Notes under the pieces: generated by a model
The model's input: the letters and a program-made list of their open reading frames with translations, nothing else
Database searches by the model: none
Told to the model about the DNA's origin: nothing
In this document: positions 1-11,700 of the stretch, piece after piece
Numbering within the stretch: the stretch's first letter is position 1
Layout of the letters: the number at the start of each line of letters is the position of its first letter
NCBI GenBank assembly: GCA_019059635.1
Contig: JAGVRJ010000011.1
Span: forward strand, 1,116,001-1,180,000
Reading direction: 5' to 3'
Length of the DNA: 64,000 nt
DNA from: Proales similis
Lineage: Eukaryota; Rotifera; Eurotatoria; Ploima; Proalidae
Made by a program: the position numbers and the translations under genes

Positions 1-2763
1 AGCCGTCCCCGCACACTCCATCAATCAAGTTCACACCAAATTCATACGAGCCGAGCATCATCGACAATCTGTTCAATCTCACCTTTCCTCGCTCCCCTCC
101 TCCCCCCCCCCCTGGATCTGGACAGTTTAGTCGAATCTCAGATTTTTGCCATTCGTTCGTGCAGGACTGCTGCATTCAGCCAGTCGGTCGCTGTTTACTT
201 CCAATTGACAATGAATGCAAAGAGAGCGGCGATTTAAAAACGACTTTGGTTGAACGGACGCACACACACACACAGGTGGATCGTAAATCACTATTCGGCC
301 ATTATGCTCGCGAACCGGTCTACGATCGTGACCCACATAGAACGCAGAGCAGTTCTTCCTCGTCATGATCATCGTCGTCTTCATGATCGCGTCTGAACCC
401 ATCACTAAAATTAAAGCAGCAACTGTTAAAAAATAATCTCTAGCGAGCGGGCCACAGCATCGGCGAGCGAGCGTTTGTTTACTCTAGCCAAAGGCCAAGA
501 GCGTCGAGTGGCCGCTATAAAAGTCGATTAATTTCTCGTTCTAGTTATTTCTAGCACGCCCGGGTCACCGAGCACGCACGTAATTTGAGAAGAACGCGCC
601 GAGGACGACGGCCGCCATCTGAACACTCACAAATCCAAATAATAACAAACTGGCGAAAGTGAGAGAGAAATACGAAAAGAAACGAGACGAACCAAGTGCA
701 AAATAGCGCGGATAAGCGGACCAGCAGTGATTACGCCTATTCGTGGCCTCATTTGGTCTTAAATGTGAATTGAGCCGCGTTCGGGCACCGCTCGGCAGCG
801 GGAAGTAAGCCCTCAGCTTTGCACGTACTTTTCGCTGCCCTTCGCCAACAAAAAGCCCGAACGAACGTGCTCAAGAGTATTATTGCCTTCCAAATTGACG
901 GTGTTTTCGCTATTTTCTCTCTAATTTCTCCACCTCAAGTCGCCTTTTTTTCTCTCATTGTTCGCTCGACTCGTTCTCTAGCCTTTCATCCTTGTTTGGC
1001 TTTTGATCCGTTCGTTTTTTTCTACCTTTTGCTTTTTTTTTTTCTCTTTTTCTCTCTCTCTCTCTCTCTTCACTATTTGGTGCCTTTGTATGCTCGCCAA
1101 CGTTTGTGAGTGTGCGTGGGCCCTTTGCTGGTAATTCTCGACAAGGTGCTCTTTGTTGCCCGGGCTCAAGTTACGTAATATTGGACGTTGAAGGCGCGAT
1201 GACAAGATGTGGCTAGCAGGTGTCACCGCTCTAATTTGAATAGAATTTTAAGACAAACAGGGAGGCGGGCTTTGCAGCGGCGGTGATTGTTGCAGTGTTG
1301 GTGTTCGTGATTAGGGTGGTCAGGATGCCACCAGCGTCAGGCGATGAGAAAGCAGCGAGAAGGCGTGCAATAGCAGCAATGATCACAGCAAGAGGCAACT
1401 ACAACTGAAACACGCACGGCCTGGCTCGATAAGAATCTGCACAGAGGCAAAGGGCGCCGTCCCAATAGGTCTCTTAATAAACAACAATCGCATCCAAATG
1501 TGTGTGTGTGTTGAATTTGTATTGATCGCTGGTTGGAAATATGGCAATCGTGTAATAATTAATAAGGCTCATTGAAACTGAATTGCATATTGATGCAATC
1601 AGATCGAGCGAACATATCAAAGGGAAGAATAAGAAACCGAATGAGAACGAGCGAATGAGATAGAAAGAGAGAAGAAGCAGAGAAGGCAGCAACAAAGGGA
1701 TGGAGGAAAAGAGGATGGGGCGAGAAATCCGAGCTTGTCTAATCATAAGTCTAAGAAGATTCTAATCATAAGCTGCTGATGCTGCTGCCGTCGAGAATGA
1801 GCAAAGAATTAAAATGTGCTCGTATTTATCGACTCTTTAAACTAATCATCATCGTCGATAATAATCGTCGAACAGGCGGTGAAGCAGACGCCGACGCGCT
1901 TCGAACACTCGGGCATTCGATCATGGGCCGAATAAGAGAGCGAAAATACAATGCCGAGAGCTGTTGAAGGCTGACACCCAATTGTTTCGCTGTTTGTCTG
2001 TCTCGTCGTTTCGACCCAGCACCAAGAGCGGCCGCATAAATACAAAAAGCGGGGCCTGGCCGCTCACCGATAGGTTGAAAAGCGTGCTTAGAGCAGATTA
2101 GGGACGAATCTCGGCGACAGGATGGATCGGCACTTGTCTCCCTTTTCAGCACGACGCTTCATTTGCAACAATGTTTGCCCTCCAATCATCATAATAATAA
2201 TAATACTGAAAAATGAATTTGAGCCGGATTGACTGAGCCGCTCGGATCAGGGCGGTTGAGTACGAATCGCTCGAATCTGCGCCGCTGTCAGAATGTTTTC
2301 TCGTTAAAACGCTCGTTGTAGGCCCGTTCGTTTGTTTGTTTGTTTGCCTGAACTCTGCTACAGTCGGTGCTGTTATGTTTCAGTTTATCTTGCTATTCAT
2401 CTCTCTCTCTCTGCCTCTGTCGAATAAGGCGTGTGTTAATCATTCGACGCGACAAGGTGAGTCGAACAAGGCAGCTCGAAAAGCAGATCTAACAGTTGCA
2501 GTCGAAGCAAATGCAAAGGTGCAAAGGACAAGCGATGTGTCGTGTTTTGGAGCAAGTTTTATGAAAATTTTCATCATTTCGAAGCGAGAACAAATCAGAG
2601 TCCTGAATCGAACGTCGATCAGTTGATGGTTGACAGCCAGCCCAGTCAGCGAGTGAGGCAGGAATGAAACTGGAATTGAAATTACCGCATCTCATGAGGA
2701 CTCTTATCTTATCTCTCTGAAACAAGATCACGAAAGCGGGCCACTTGCAGTTTATATTTAGAG
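1..2763. other. No supported gene (left edge, upstream of BRAT1)
   Basis: This stretch holds only short open frames on both strands. None has an initiating ATG, a recognisable domain or plausible composition. A long CT run lies near 1050-1070, and short TAA/GT tracts occur. The last few hundred bases presumably contain the promoter and 5' UTR of the BRAT1 gene. I see no tRNA, snRNA or transposon. Confidence 0.5.
1049..1070. repeat. CT dinucleotide microsatellite
   Basis: A near-perfect run of CT dinucleotides follows a poly-T tract. Similar CT/GA runs recur in most non-coding stretches of the window. Confidence 0.9.
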
Positions 2764-5511
2764 ATGCGAATGGTTGAAGAGAAGACGAGAGGGGGAGACG
2801 GTGCGCAGAGAGAAGAAGAGGCCGCCATAGCGTCTAAACTGAGAAGAGCTTTAGACCTGATTCTGAACGCCGAGGCCGAGCATCAAGATGACACCATTTA
2901 CTGCAAGCTGATAGACGCGTGCGCTCAATACACTGAGGTCTCCGAGTGCATTAGCCAATTTGTTCTTGTCGACTCTGGCGCCCATTTATTGACAAGAGAC
3001 GCTCATGTAATTCAATTCTTCATTCGCCTTGTTTGCGAGCATGTCCGACAGCAGCGAGATGTGGCTGCTTCACGCCGCGTCAGTCAACTCCCAGAGCGTC
3101 AACTGTGCCAGTTCATTGAAAGCATTTTCAACACTCTGGAGTTTTGCGACGAGGATGCCGATCGCCGTGTAGACTCTTCAATATGTGTGAGCACGTTTGA
3201 ACTTGTTCGTCTGCTGGGCGCTCACAGTTTACACGAGCACGCATCGTCAGTGCTCGACAAACATCTGCTCGAGCCGGCGTTTATAGCGTTTTACATGAAC
3301 GCCCTAAAGCGCAGTGTGTTTGTGCACGCCGCGTTCGTGTCGATGTTCGCAGATCTGGCTGTCGAGCTCATTGATATGGGCGAGAAGTGGGCAGAGGAGG
3401 CGCTCGAGCAGCTTGAGCTCACAATCAGCCAACTGCCGGCTGAAATGAAATCATTGAATTTGTCGATTCCTGCCACGCTCGCCAGACGCGTCCTCTGCGC
3501 AGCCAACAGCTGTCGGCAAAGACACACTTGGCTCAGCAGATTCAATGACTCATTCGGCGTCAATTTGGATCGACACCTCTTAAGTGTGCCTCTGAACCAG
3601 ACGCACGAGTTGGCCTTCGCTTACGCCAGTCGATTGATTACGTCAATCGAGAGCCACCAAGTGCAACAGTCACAAGCTCGTCTCAAGCACACTCTCAATC
3701 TGCAATTGGACTCGCTTGAGACCGACTTGACGCATCAATTGCCCGCTCAGGAGGAGAGCGGCGAGAGGCGAAAGCTGCGAGTCCAAATAGACAAATACTA
3801 CAAGCTCGTGCTGTACTTGTACGAAGCGTTCGGTCAACTGGGCGCGGCCATTCACCTGGACCAAAACGAACTGGGTCAGATAGAGCACGATTTGCAAGAG
3901 CGTTTAGTTCTACCTTTGAACTCAGCGCCGTCAGGGCATCTCCGATTTCATCCGCTGCTCGACGAGAGCATTCTAAGTCTTCGTCTATTTGTGAAAAAAT
4001 TTCCCGCCATTTGCCTGTTCGAGTCGGCACTGCTGTCCGACTCGATAGTCTACGTTCTGCGCAGCACACACGCGAGCGTTCAGACAAAGCTGAATTTGTC
4101 GCAGACTATCGAAATCTACTTCATGGAACGAGTCTCGCTCGAGCAGCAGCAGCAGCAGGACCATGCGGCGTTGAGCAAAATCAGTCAAGCACTGGTCGCT
4201 TGTTTTTCGTTCAACCAAGACGAGCGAATAGCCTCGAGTTGGCTCCGACTGATTGCCTGTGCGCTCGCCGGCAAGCATTTGAGCGTCAATGATCGATTGC
4301 TCCAGCTATTGGACAAGGCCGTTGATGAGCTGGATGCGCAACTAAAAGCGACGGAAGAGCAGAGCAGGCACTTTGAATTGATGTGCGCATTTCTCTCTGA
4401 TCTCGTCAGATTTGGAGCCGTTCAAACAGCAGTCGAGCTCATGCAGCAGCGAGATAATCGCTTCATCTCGACCGCCATTGCCAAATTAATCATGAGGCCA
4501 AAGAATGAAAGCACGAGCGGCACCGGTGACAACTTGAGCTCTTCAGCGTTCAATTTATTTGCGAGTTTGATCGACAAGCTAGACGACGCCGACTACAGCC
4601 ATCTTGACGATGTTCAACTAAAAGGCAAAGTGCAATTGGACGCCAATCAAATGCCGTTTGTGCACAAATTCGAATCCGAGTATCTGAACGACCAACTGAG
4701 CGAACACGTTGAACTGCTCTGTCTGACTGAGACGGAGGCGTTTGATCGTCGAGAGCAAATTCAATTTCTCGCTCGACTTTATCGGCGAAGAATAAAGCTC
4801 TCGTTGGCCGTTGAAAAAAGCGATTTGAAGCCAAAATTGCTCGAGCGAACTCTCAACAGCGTGAACTTTATCTCGCACGTGCTCGAGACCGATCTGGACT
4901 GGCAATGTCAGCTATGGGCGTTGGATTTCTTCCGCTCTCTATTCGACCTTGTCACAAGTCACTGTCGCGAGTCTAGCTCACACGAACTGCAGCAGCAGTC
5001 CTCAAACAGCCACAGCGACCGATTCAATGCGAGCATGCAACTTGTGGAGATAATCTGCGAATCAAATTGCTTTCGAAGTTTACTAAGAGCACTCAACGAT
5101 TTTGAGCAGCAAGTGGTCTCGGCCGCCGCCACGCTCCTGTCTGATCTAAGCGAACGGCAGCAATTTATTCAATTGCTCTCACAGCTCGCTGCCGATCGAA
5201 TGGGCTTCAGCACTCGGCCCGTCAACAACAGCTATGTTGAGCTGATTAAATCGAAATATGAACTCGAGTCGAGCCATCAAGGAGGCCAGCCAGGTCAGAT
5301 AGATGAAAGACTCAAGGACGATAACGGGCATCAGGCGACACAAGCTCTGCTCGACTTACTCAAGACTGGCTGCGTTGGCAAAAAGCTGACCGAGAGCAGC
5401 CAGAGCGCCGACATTTACGCCCAGAATGCGAATGCGGTGCTCGACGATTTGATCTCTTCGTATCGTGCCGTTCATTTCGACGACGACGAGAACTTGCTCG
5501 ACTGCTACTAG
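2764..5511 (+). CDS. BRAT1: BRAT1-like HEAT-repeat protein
   Basis: One uninterrupted frame of 915 codons, opening with an ATG. The protein is almost wholly alpha-helical and leucine-rich, as expected for a HEAT/ARM-type scaffold. A segment near residues 715-735 (DWQCQLWALDFFRSL) resembles the conserved DWEVKVQGLEL region of vertebrate BRAT1. The protein ends in ENLLDCY. BRAT1 is known as an ATM/BRCA1-associated factor and as a partner of the Integrator endonuclease INTS11, whose active site is reported to receive the BRAT1 C-terminal tail. The Cys-Tyr end here fits that role. Human BRAT1 is somewhat shorter (about 820 residues). The assignment rests on the tail, the helical repeats and this local similarity. 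It could be another divergent HEAT protein. Confidence 0.7.
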   Translation: MRMVEEKTRGGDGAQREEEAAIASKLRRALDLILNAEAEHQDDTIYCKLIDACAQYTEVSECISQFVLVDSGAHLLTRDAHVIQFFIRLVCEHVRQQRDVAASRRVSQLPERQLCQFIESIFNTLEFCDEDADRRVDSSICVSTFELVRLLGAHSLHEHASSVLDKHLLEPAFIAFYMNALKRSVFVHAAFVSMFADLAVELIDMGEKWAEEALEQLELTISQLPAEMKSLNLSIPATLARRVLCAANSCRQRHTWLSRFNDSFGVNLDRHLLSVPLNQTHELAFAYASRLITSIESHQVQQSQARLKHTLNLQLDSLETDLTHQLPAQEESGERRKLRVQIDKYYKLVLYLYEAFGQLGAAIHLDQNELGQIEHDLQERLVLPLNSAPSGHLRFHPLLDESILSLRLFVKKFPAICLFESALLSDSIVYVLRSTHASVQTKLNLSQTIEIYFMERVSLEQQQQQDHAALSKISQALVACFSFNQDERIASSWLRLIACALAGKHLSVNDRLLQLLDKAVDELDAQLKATEEQSRHFELMCAFLSDLVRFGAVQTAVELMQQRDNRFISTAIAKLIMRPKNESTSGTGDNLSSSAFNLFASLIDKLDDADYSHLDDVQLKGKVQLDANQMPFVHKFESEYLNDQLSEHVELLCLTETEAFDRREQIQFLARLYRRRIKLSLAVEKSDLKPKLLERTLNSVNFISHVLETDLDWQCQLWALDFFRSLFDLVTSHCRESSSHELQQQSSNSHSDRFNASMQLVEIICESNCFRSLLRALNDFEQQVVSAAATLLSDLSERQQFIQLLSQLAADRMGFSTRPVNNSYVELIKSKYELESSHQGGQPGQIDERLKDDNGHQATQALLDLLKTGCVGKKLTESSQSADIYAQNANAVLDDLISSYRAVHFDDDENLLDCY

Positions 5512-5951
5512 CCGGCCAGCGCATTTATTTTCAATATTTCTGTTTAGAATAATCAGCTTTACTCACTGTCTCTCTCTCTCTCTCTGGCTCGTTTTCTTTT
5601 TCTGTTCTCGCTGCTTCCTCACGAGTCCTTGTTTGGGCTGCACTGTGAGCTGCTGCAGGTTTACTACTGCAGGCTAAGTCTAATTGTTTTGTCGAGCGAG
5701 CGCTAAATTTAGTCGTTCGACAGCCATGACGCGTCGACTCGCGCCACTTTTTTTTTTTTTTAATTTTATTTGTTTTACCAAAATTCTGAGCCCTCTCTCT
5801 CTGTGTAATTGACTATTGCGACTTATTTAATTCACCTTGAATTCTAACGCCCGCTGTTGTTAACGTTTAGATTTCTACTCAGTCGAGTCGAGCGTACTAT
5901 CGTTGTTCATCAAAGGTGTTGCCAGTCTCGTGGTGAAATGAAACGAGCATA

Positions 5952-8135
5952 ATGAACGGCGGCGTGAACGTTGAGTCTTCCGATAAATTGCCTGACCAGA
6001 CCGAGCCGGTGAATAATCATCTATTCGAACACTTTGCCGACGCTGACCTCAACGGCTTCGAGTTCTTGAGCCGCAATTTACGCAACGCGCAGAACAACGT
6101 CAAAGAGCTTCAGAGTTTCCTGCGAGAGCTGGCCTCGTCCGAAGAGCAGTACTTCAAGGCAATTGATCGTTTGAATGCTCAGTTGAACAAGTTCACCAAC
6201 ACGTCCAGTGCGTCGGCCTACTGGAGTCGGCTGGCCAAGGACTGGCTGGAGCAAACCTCTGCGGCGCACATGCGTCAAATGAACAGACTGAATGAATTGG
6301 GCAAAGAGGTGCACGCCTATCACGAGTCGTTTCGCAGGCAGAAACGACAGCTACGCGAGCAAGAGAGCACCAGCAGAGATTTGACCGAATCGCTGCGCAA
6401 TACTCGCCAGCAGCTCATCAAATCGAAGGAGGCGTTCTTTCAGTCGAGCGTCGAACTGGAAAAAATCCGACTGACGAGCAGCCATCAAACGATCAGCGAC
6501 GGCCAGGTCGGGCGAATTGAGCGCAAGGTTCACAATCTTCGCCAGGAATATCAGACAAACGTGGACAAGTACAATCTGGTGCTCAACTCGTTCATGAGTC
6601 GCTTTGCCAGCTCGTGTCAGGCATTTGAAAGGCACGAGGAAAAGCATTTGGAGACGATGGCGCGCTTTTTCGCCGCCCTACTGCAAAACACTCAGTCGCT
6701 GAACGCGTTGCGACAAGAAAGCTGCTCAAACGCTCTCAACTGTCTGAGCACAGAGCTCAGGCCGGCGTTGCTTCTCGACGAGTTTATTAAAGCTCGATCA
6801 CTGACTGGCGGCCAAGTTCAGCTCAGAGCGGCTGAATTGTGCAACTACAAGCCGCTTGAGTCGGGGTCGAGTGTGCGCGGCGATGGGAACTTGCGGCGTC
6901 CGTCGTCGACCATAACCGGCAATCGGTCTCAATCGTCGCTTTTGGACGAGTCCAACGACTCGCGCATATTGATCAGCGCTCTGACAGCGTCGAACAACAC
7001 GCTGGCCAACGAGAATCGAAAGAGAAGCGAGAGCGCCAGCAAGTTCACTCTATTCAGCTTGAACCCGAGAGGCAAGTCAAGGTCGAGCCAGAGTAAGCAG
7101 CAGAAGATTGATAAATCGATTTCTTTCTCGCCGAGCGCAATTGTTCAAATGGAGCGAGCATTCGAGAAAGGTCTCAGCGAAATCGATCGGCTCGAAAGCT
7201 CCTGGCGAGGCGAAGAAGATCGCTCGATCGCAAACAGCCACCAGCCGATTAAAAATGTGAGCGGTCACGACCATGATGACGACGACAAAGAAGTGGACGA
7301 GTTGACAAGGCTCTCTCGAACGCGCCTCCAAAAGCAGACCAGCGAGGACATGAACAACTTGTACGAGTCGAACGAGTCTCTGGCCAACGCTGCAGGAGAC
7401 GGTCAGATCGAATCATTAAAAATCGAAAACGCAATAACGATCAAAGCGACCGAGCCAGGCGACCAGCACGCCGACGGGTTGGAGGACGAGGGCGGAGGGG
7501 ACGAGTCGTCCTCGTTCTCGAGCGACGACGACGACTCAGACAGCTATCGGCCACGAATAATGCTCAAAATAAAGCCCAAATCGGAGGTGGACAAGGAAAG
7601 TGAACAACTGAATCGGAGTTTGCTGGGCCAGATTGGACGTCAACTGAAGCTGAACAACGGCTCGAGCGCGACAGAAATCAGCAAGCACGAGGCGTTTTAC
7701 ACAAAGGCGCACGGAAAAATGAACGACTCACTCACATCTTATTCGAGTATTGGCCAAAAGAATGAGGGAGAGTCGACCTCGCCCTCCTCTTGGTCCGTTC
7801 TTTCTCCCGCCTGGCCGGGCGTGCGGGCTCAGGCTGAGTTGGGAGAGAACGAATCGAACCAGGGATCTGTTCGTTACGACTCGCCGCCCAAGGAAACTGA
7901 TTCGGTGTTTGACTTGTCGCTCAGCGAACCGTCGAGTTTGGCTCGACGAGCACCGCCGCCGATTCCGCCGTTGCCGTTCATACTTCAGCAACGGGCCAGA
8001 GAGAAGCAGCTCGAGCACATGAGAGCTACGACGCCGTCATCTGTGTCGCCGGCGACCGGCGACTTTGACCTGCAGACAAGAGCTGGTCTGCGACGAAGCT
8101 TGAAGCTGCCCGGCGAGGCTGAGACGAAATTTTGA
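5952..8135 (+). CDS. Short FCHo-type F-BAR protein lacking the mu-homology domain
   Basis: Single exon, 727 codons. Residues about 20-265 form an F-BAR domain (NGFEFLSRNLRNAQNNVKEL and following coiled coils), which binds and bends membrane at nascent clathrin-coated pits in the FCHo family. An acidic segment near 520-550 (SSDDDDSDSYRPRIMLKIKP) matches the FCHo linker motif near the AP2-activating region; human FCHO2 has an acidic run followed by RVEIKP. The downstream gene carries the same motif. The mu-homology domain that normally ends FCHo proteins is missing. The protein ends instead in a low-complexity tail with a proline-rich SH3-type ligand (RRAPPPIPPLP, about residue 667). It lies head to tail with the full-length paralogue 0.6 kb downstream, so it is a tandem duplicate that lost its 3' end. 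An AATAAA follows at 8290. Confidence 0.85.
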   Translation: MNGGVNVESSDKLPDQTEPVNNHLFEHFADADLNGFEFLSRNLRNAQNNVKELQSFLRELASSEEQYFKAIDRLNAQLNKFTNTSSASAYWSRLAKDWLEQTSAAHMRQMNRLNELGKEVHAYHESFRRQKRQLREQESTSRDLTESLRNTRQQLIKSKEAFFQSSVELEKIRLTSSHQTISDGQVGRIERKVHNLRQEYQTNVDKYNLVLNSFMSRFASSCQAFERHEEKHLETMARFFAALLQNTQSLNALRQESCSNALNCLSTELRPALLLDEFIKARSLTGGQVQLRAAELCNYKPLESGSSVRGDGNLRRPSSTITGNRSQSSLLDESNDSRILISALTASNNTLANENRKRSESASKFTLFSLNPRGKSRSSQSKQQKIDKSISFSPSAIVQMERAFEKGLSEIDRLESSWRGEEDRSIANSHQPIKNVSGHDHDDDDKEVDELTRLSRTRLQKQTSEDMNNLYESNESLANAAGDGQIESLKIENAITIKATEPGDQHADGLEDEGGGDESSSFSSDDDDSDSYRPRIMLKIKPKSEVDKESEQLNRSLLGQIGRQLKLNNGSSATEISKHEAFYTKAHGKMNDSLTSYSSIGQKNEGESTSPSSWSVLSPAWPGVRAQAELGENESNQGSVRYDSPPKETDSVFDLSLSEPSSLARRAPPPIPPLPFILQQRAREKQLEHMRATTPSSVSPATGDFDLQTRAGLRRSLKLPGEAETKF

Positions 8136-8289
8136 TTCTCTCCTCGTTCTCAAACTCGAAATCAAATGCGAATTCGGTTGTTTTTGTTCAATTATTTTTA
8201 ATTTTTATCCGCAAATGCAAAGATTCAGATTTGAGCCTGATTCACTGTCTCATACTCTTCCAGATTGAAACGAGTAAATTGAACGCAAA

Positions 8290-8295
8290 AATAAA
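8290..8295 (+). terminator. Candidate polyadenylation signal (AATAAA)
   Basis: Canonical hexamer about 155 nt after the stop of the short F-BAR gene. It is the first AATAAA downstream and lies well before the next gene. Confidence 0.6.
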
Positions 8296-8744
8296 TCATT
8301 TATAAGAAAACTGAGAAGCAAGACTGGACATAGGCAATCAATCAAAACAGACTGAGCGGTGGGCTAATGAGAAAAAGAGAAACAAAAGGGCGCGGGCGTG
8401 AAGGTTGGGCCGAGGTCGTCGGCGGCGACGACGAGATTCTGTCTAGGGCGTGTAAATTTGTGTCTGAAACATATAATTGAGGCAAATCGAATAAAAAGAG
8501 CCAAATTATGAATTCGTGTTCTCTCATTTGCATGCGAGCATCGGTGGTGGTGATCTGTCGAGTAGAGCGAGCGATAGCGCAATAGCTCCTTGACTAGCTA
8601 CGTCCGCCGTCAGTGATTTGACAGCGTTGCCAGTTGTTGCCTGTGTGAGGCTCTTCAGCTCTGTTTGCTTGCTCGGCAGTCTTTTTACTCTGATCAGCTG
8701 CTCTTTTTAAGGCTTTAGGACAAGCTAGAGAGGCATCAAGACGC

Positions 8745-11700
8745 ATGTCCGTGATGGCAGCAGACGAATGGACGCGCACCTCTCACGCGGCCCAATGGCT
8801 GTTCAGCGAGAACTTCTGGGGCGAGAAGATAAACGGCTTCGACGTTCTTTGTCAAAATTTGAAGCATTCGCTCAGCAGCGTCAAGGATCTGGAGACGTTC
8901 GTGAGAGAGAGCGCCAACTGCGAAGAAGCGTACACGCGAGCGTTCAACAAGCTGCTCGTTCAAATAAACAAATTCTCGCCGCACGGCTCGTTCAATCCGT
9001 CGTGGGCACTTTTGCGCGAGCAGGTCGAGCAGCACTCGGGCGCTCACACTCAGCAAATGCAAAATCTGCACGAGCTGATCAAAGACATTCAAAAGTATAA
9101 CGACGAGCTGGCCAAGAAGATCAAGCGCATCCGCGAGAACGAGGTGCAAACTCAGAATCTAGTGCAAAGCTTCCAGGAGATTCAACAGGCGCTGGGCAAG
9201 TCACGCGACCAGTACTACAACCTGTGCACCGAGTTCGACAAGCAAAAGCGCCAGCTCGACTCACAGCAGCTGGCACAGTACAATCAACTGAGCCAGCAGG
9301 CCTCCTCGTCCAAACTGATGGCCGAGACGGGCGGCTTTGGGATCGGAGCACAGCAGAGCTCAGCCAGTTCGGTAGGCAATGCGTTCTTGAACGCGCCGTT
9401 GAACTTGGCCGGCCTGGGCAGTCAGTCGCAAGGCACGTCGGCCACCGACCGACTCAGCTCGTTGGCCACTTCGATCACGACAAACAAAGCGGGCCAAGTG
9501 CAAAAGACCGAGCGCAAGATGAAGCAGGCCCTCGAAGACTACAAAAGCAACGTGGACCGATACAACAGCACTCGCGTTGAGTTTGAGCGCAAGCTGAGCG
9601 ACTCGTGCGAGCACTTTCAATACGCCGAAGAGAAACATCTGAATCAAATGCGCTCGTTCATAATCTCTTACGCCAATCTGATATCCAACCTGAACTCGAG
9701 TCGGCAGCGCATATTCGAGCAGTTCGACGCCAAGTTCAGGCAAAACTACACGGTCGAGCAGCTGATAAAAATATTCATCGAAAACAAGCGAACAGGAACG
9801 GAGAGGCCGAGTGCGGTCGCATTTGCCGAGCACCGCAGTCAAATGAAAAGCCCGACGCCGCCACTGAACGAGAACGAGTTCAATTTGTTTTTGAATAATG
9901 CGAGCCCAGGCGAGACGGTCGACGGACGCGCTTCTGCTCTGTCCGAGCTGAACGTTTCGCAACAACAGCGCTCTCAGCAGAATGGCCCTCAGCCGTCCGG
10001 TACTTACGCCCAGCTCAGCAACGCGGTCTCGAGCACAAATCTAAACTCGACCGCGTCCTCGTCGCCACTTCACTATTCAAACTTGTCCGGCCACGAGAAC
10101 AGTCAGAACACGTCGGCGAGCAAGCGCAGCGATGCAGCCAAGGGCCTCAACATATTCAACGTCGACTTTCTCAGCCGAAGCAAGAACAAAGTGAAAAACA
10201 AGAAAAAAAGCGAGAAAACGTCCAAGTTCACACGCAAGAAGAACAAACAGCCGCAGAGCGAGCAGACACCGACCGAGTCGTTGAACGAAAGCGCCGACAG
10301 CTCGGCCAGACAGCCAGCCGAAGCGACAATCACTTTCGATCAGCTAAAGAGCGACTCGCCGGCCAATCTGCCCAACCTGGCCGGTATAGACGAGTTCCAG
10401 GAAGAGCGAAGCACGATGAGCGCGACCGGCTCACTTTCCAACGAGCTGCTTCATCATCTTAAGTTGACCAACGGCTCGGACAGTGAGATTCGAACTGAGC
10501 TCTCGGTGGAGCTCGACGCCAAGCCGAACGCCGCTCTGTCTAACAAGGACAACGGCGACATGACCAATCTGTATGCGAGCAGCTCGTCGACCAGTTCGGA
10601 CGATTCAGAGTCAGAGCAGGGCAGCATTGGCGGGCCAATGAAAGTGATGCTCAAAATCCGGCCCAAAACCGAAAGCGAAGAGCCGAGCAAAGATCAGACT
10701 GATGTGCTGCTCGAGGTGGGCCGCAGCCTCCAGCTCAAGCAGACTGTCCGAGCCCAGCAGCAGCCGCGCAAGCGCGCCTACTACTACAACTATGGCACGG
10801 CCAATCCAGACCAGGCGAGCTCAGGCTGGACTAACTCATCGCAATCAATGAGCCGATCGATTTCCGTGGGCAATGTTCTTGCCGCTCAACAGCAGCAGCA
10901 GCAGTCGGATAATCAGAGCGAGTCAAAAAGCTCGTCGAACGATAATAGACTGAGTCTATTCGATTTCTACTCGTCGTCGCCTATAAACACAACCGCGAGC
11001 AGTAGCCGAGCGCCCAACGAAAGCGGCCTCTACAACATTGACGAAGACAGAGAGGTGGAGAGCTCGTTCGATTACCGAAATCGCAACCCGGTCACAAGCG
11101 CCCAGGCCAATCCGATAGAACGCTTTACGCCAGCTTGCTTTCCCGGTCGAACCACGCCGAGCTTCAGACACTCGGCGTCAATGCTTGACCAAGGGGTGCG
11201 CGCGTCAATAGTCAGTCCGCTGACAGTGAGCTCCACGAACGAGATAACGCCGATCGCGTTCGCCTTCACCGAAACAGTTCACGCCTACTTTAGAATGGAA
11301 GAGTCGAGCAAGTTCAAGGTGAAGTGCTTCGGCAGTGCGAAAATCTCATTTCCGTTCGCCATTATCCGCCAGCTGAGCCCAGAGCCGCCCGTGTTCGAGT
11401 TTAGAGTTAAAGATCTGAAAATAGCCAATCAAGACTTGAAAGTGAATCGCCAGCTTTTGACCAAAAGTCCGTTCCCGAGCAGCAGCCAGGCCAACAGCTA
11501 CGAGTTCAAGTTCATCGCTTCGAATCTTAAACGTGAACTGGAGCAACAGCACTCGCAAAACCGGTCGGCTGCCTTTTACAATTTTGAGCTTTTAAAGTAC
11601 GAGGTCGAGTGTGAGGAGACGCCGTTGACGTTGAACGCCAAATGGACCAAGTCGGAAGACGGGCCTTGCACCATCTCTATGCAGTTGAAGTACGAGTTCA

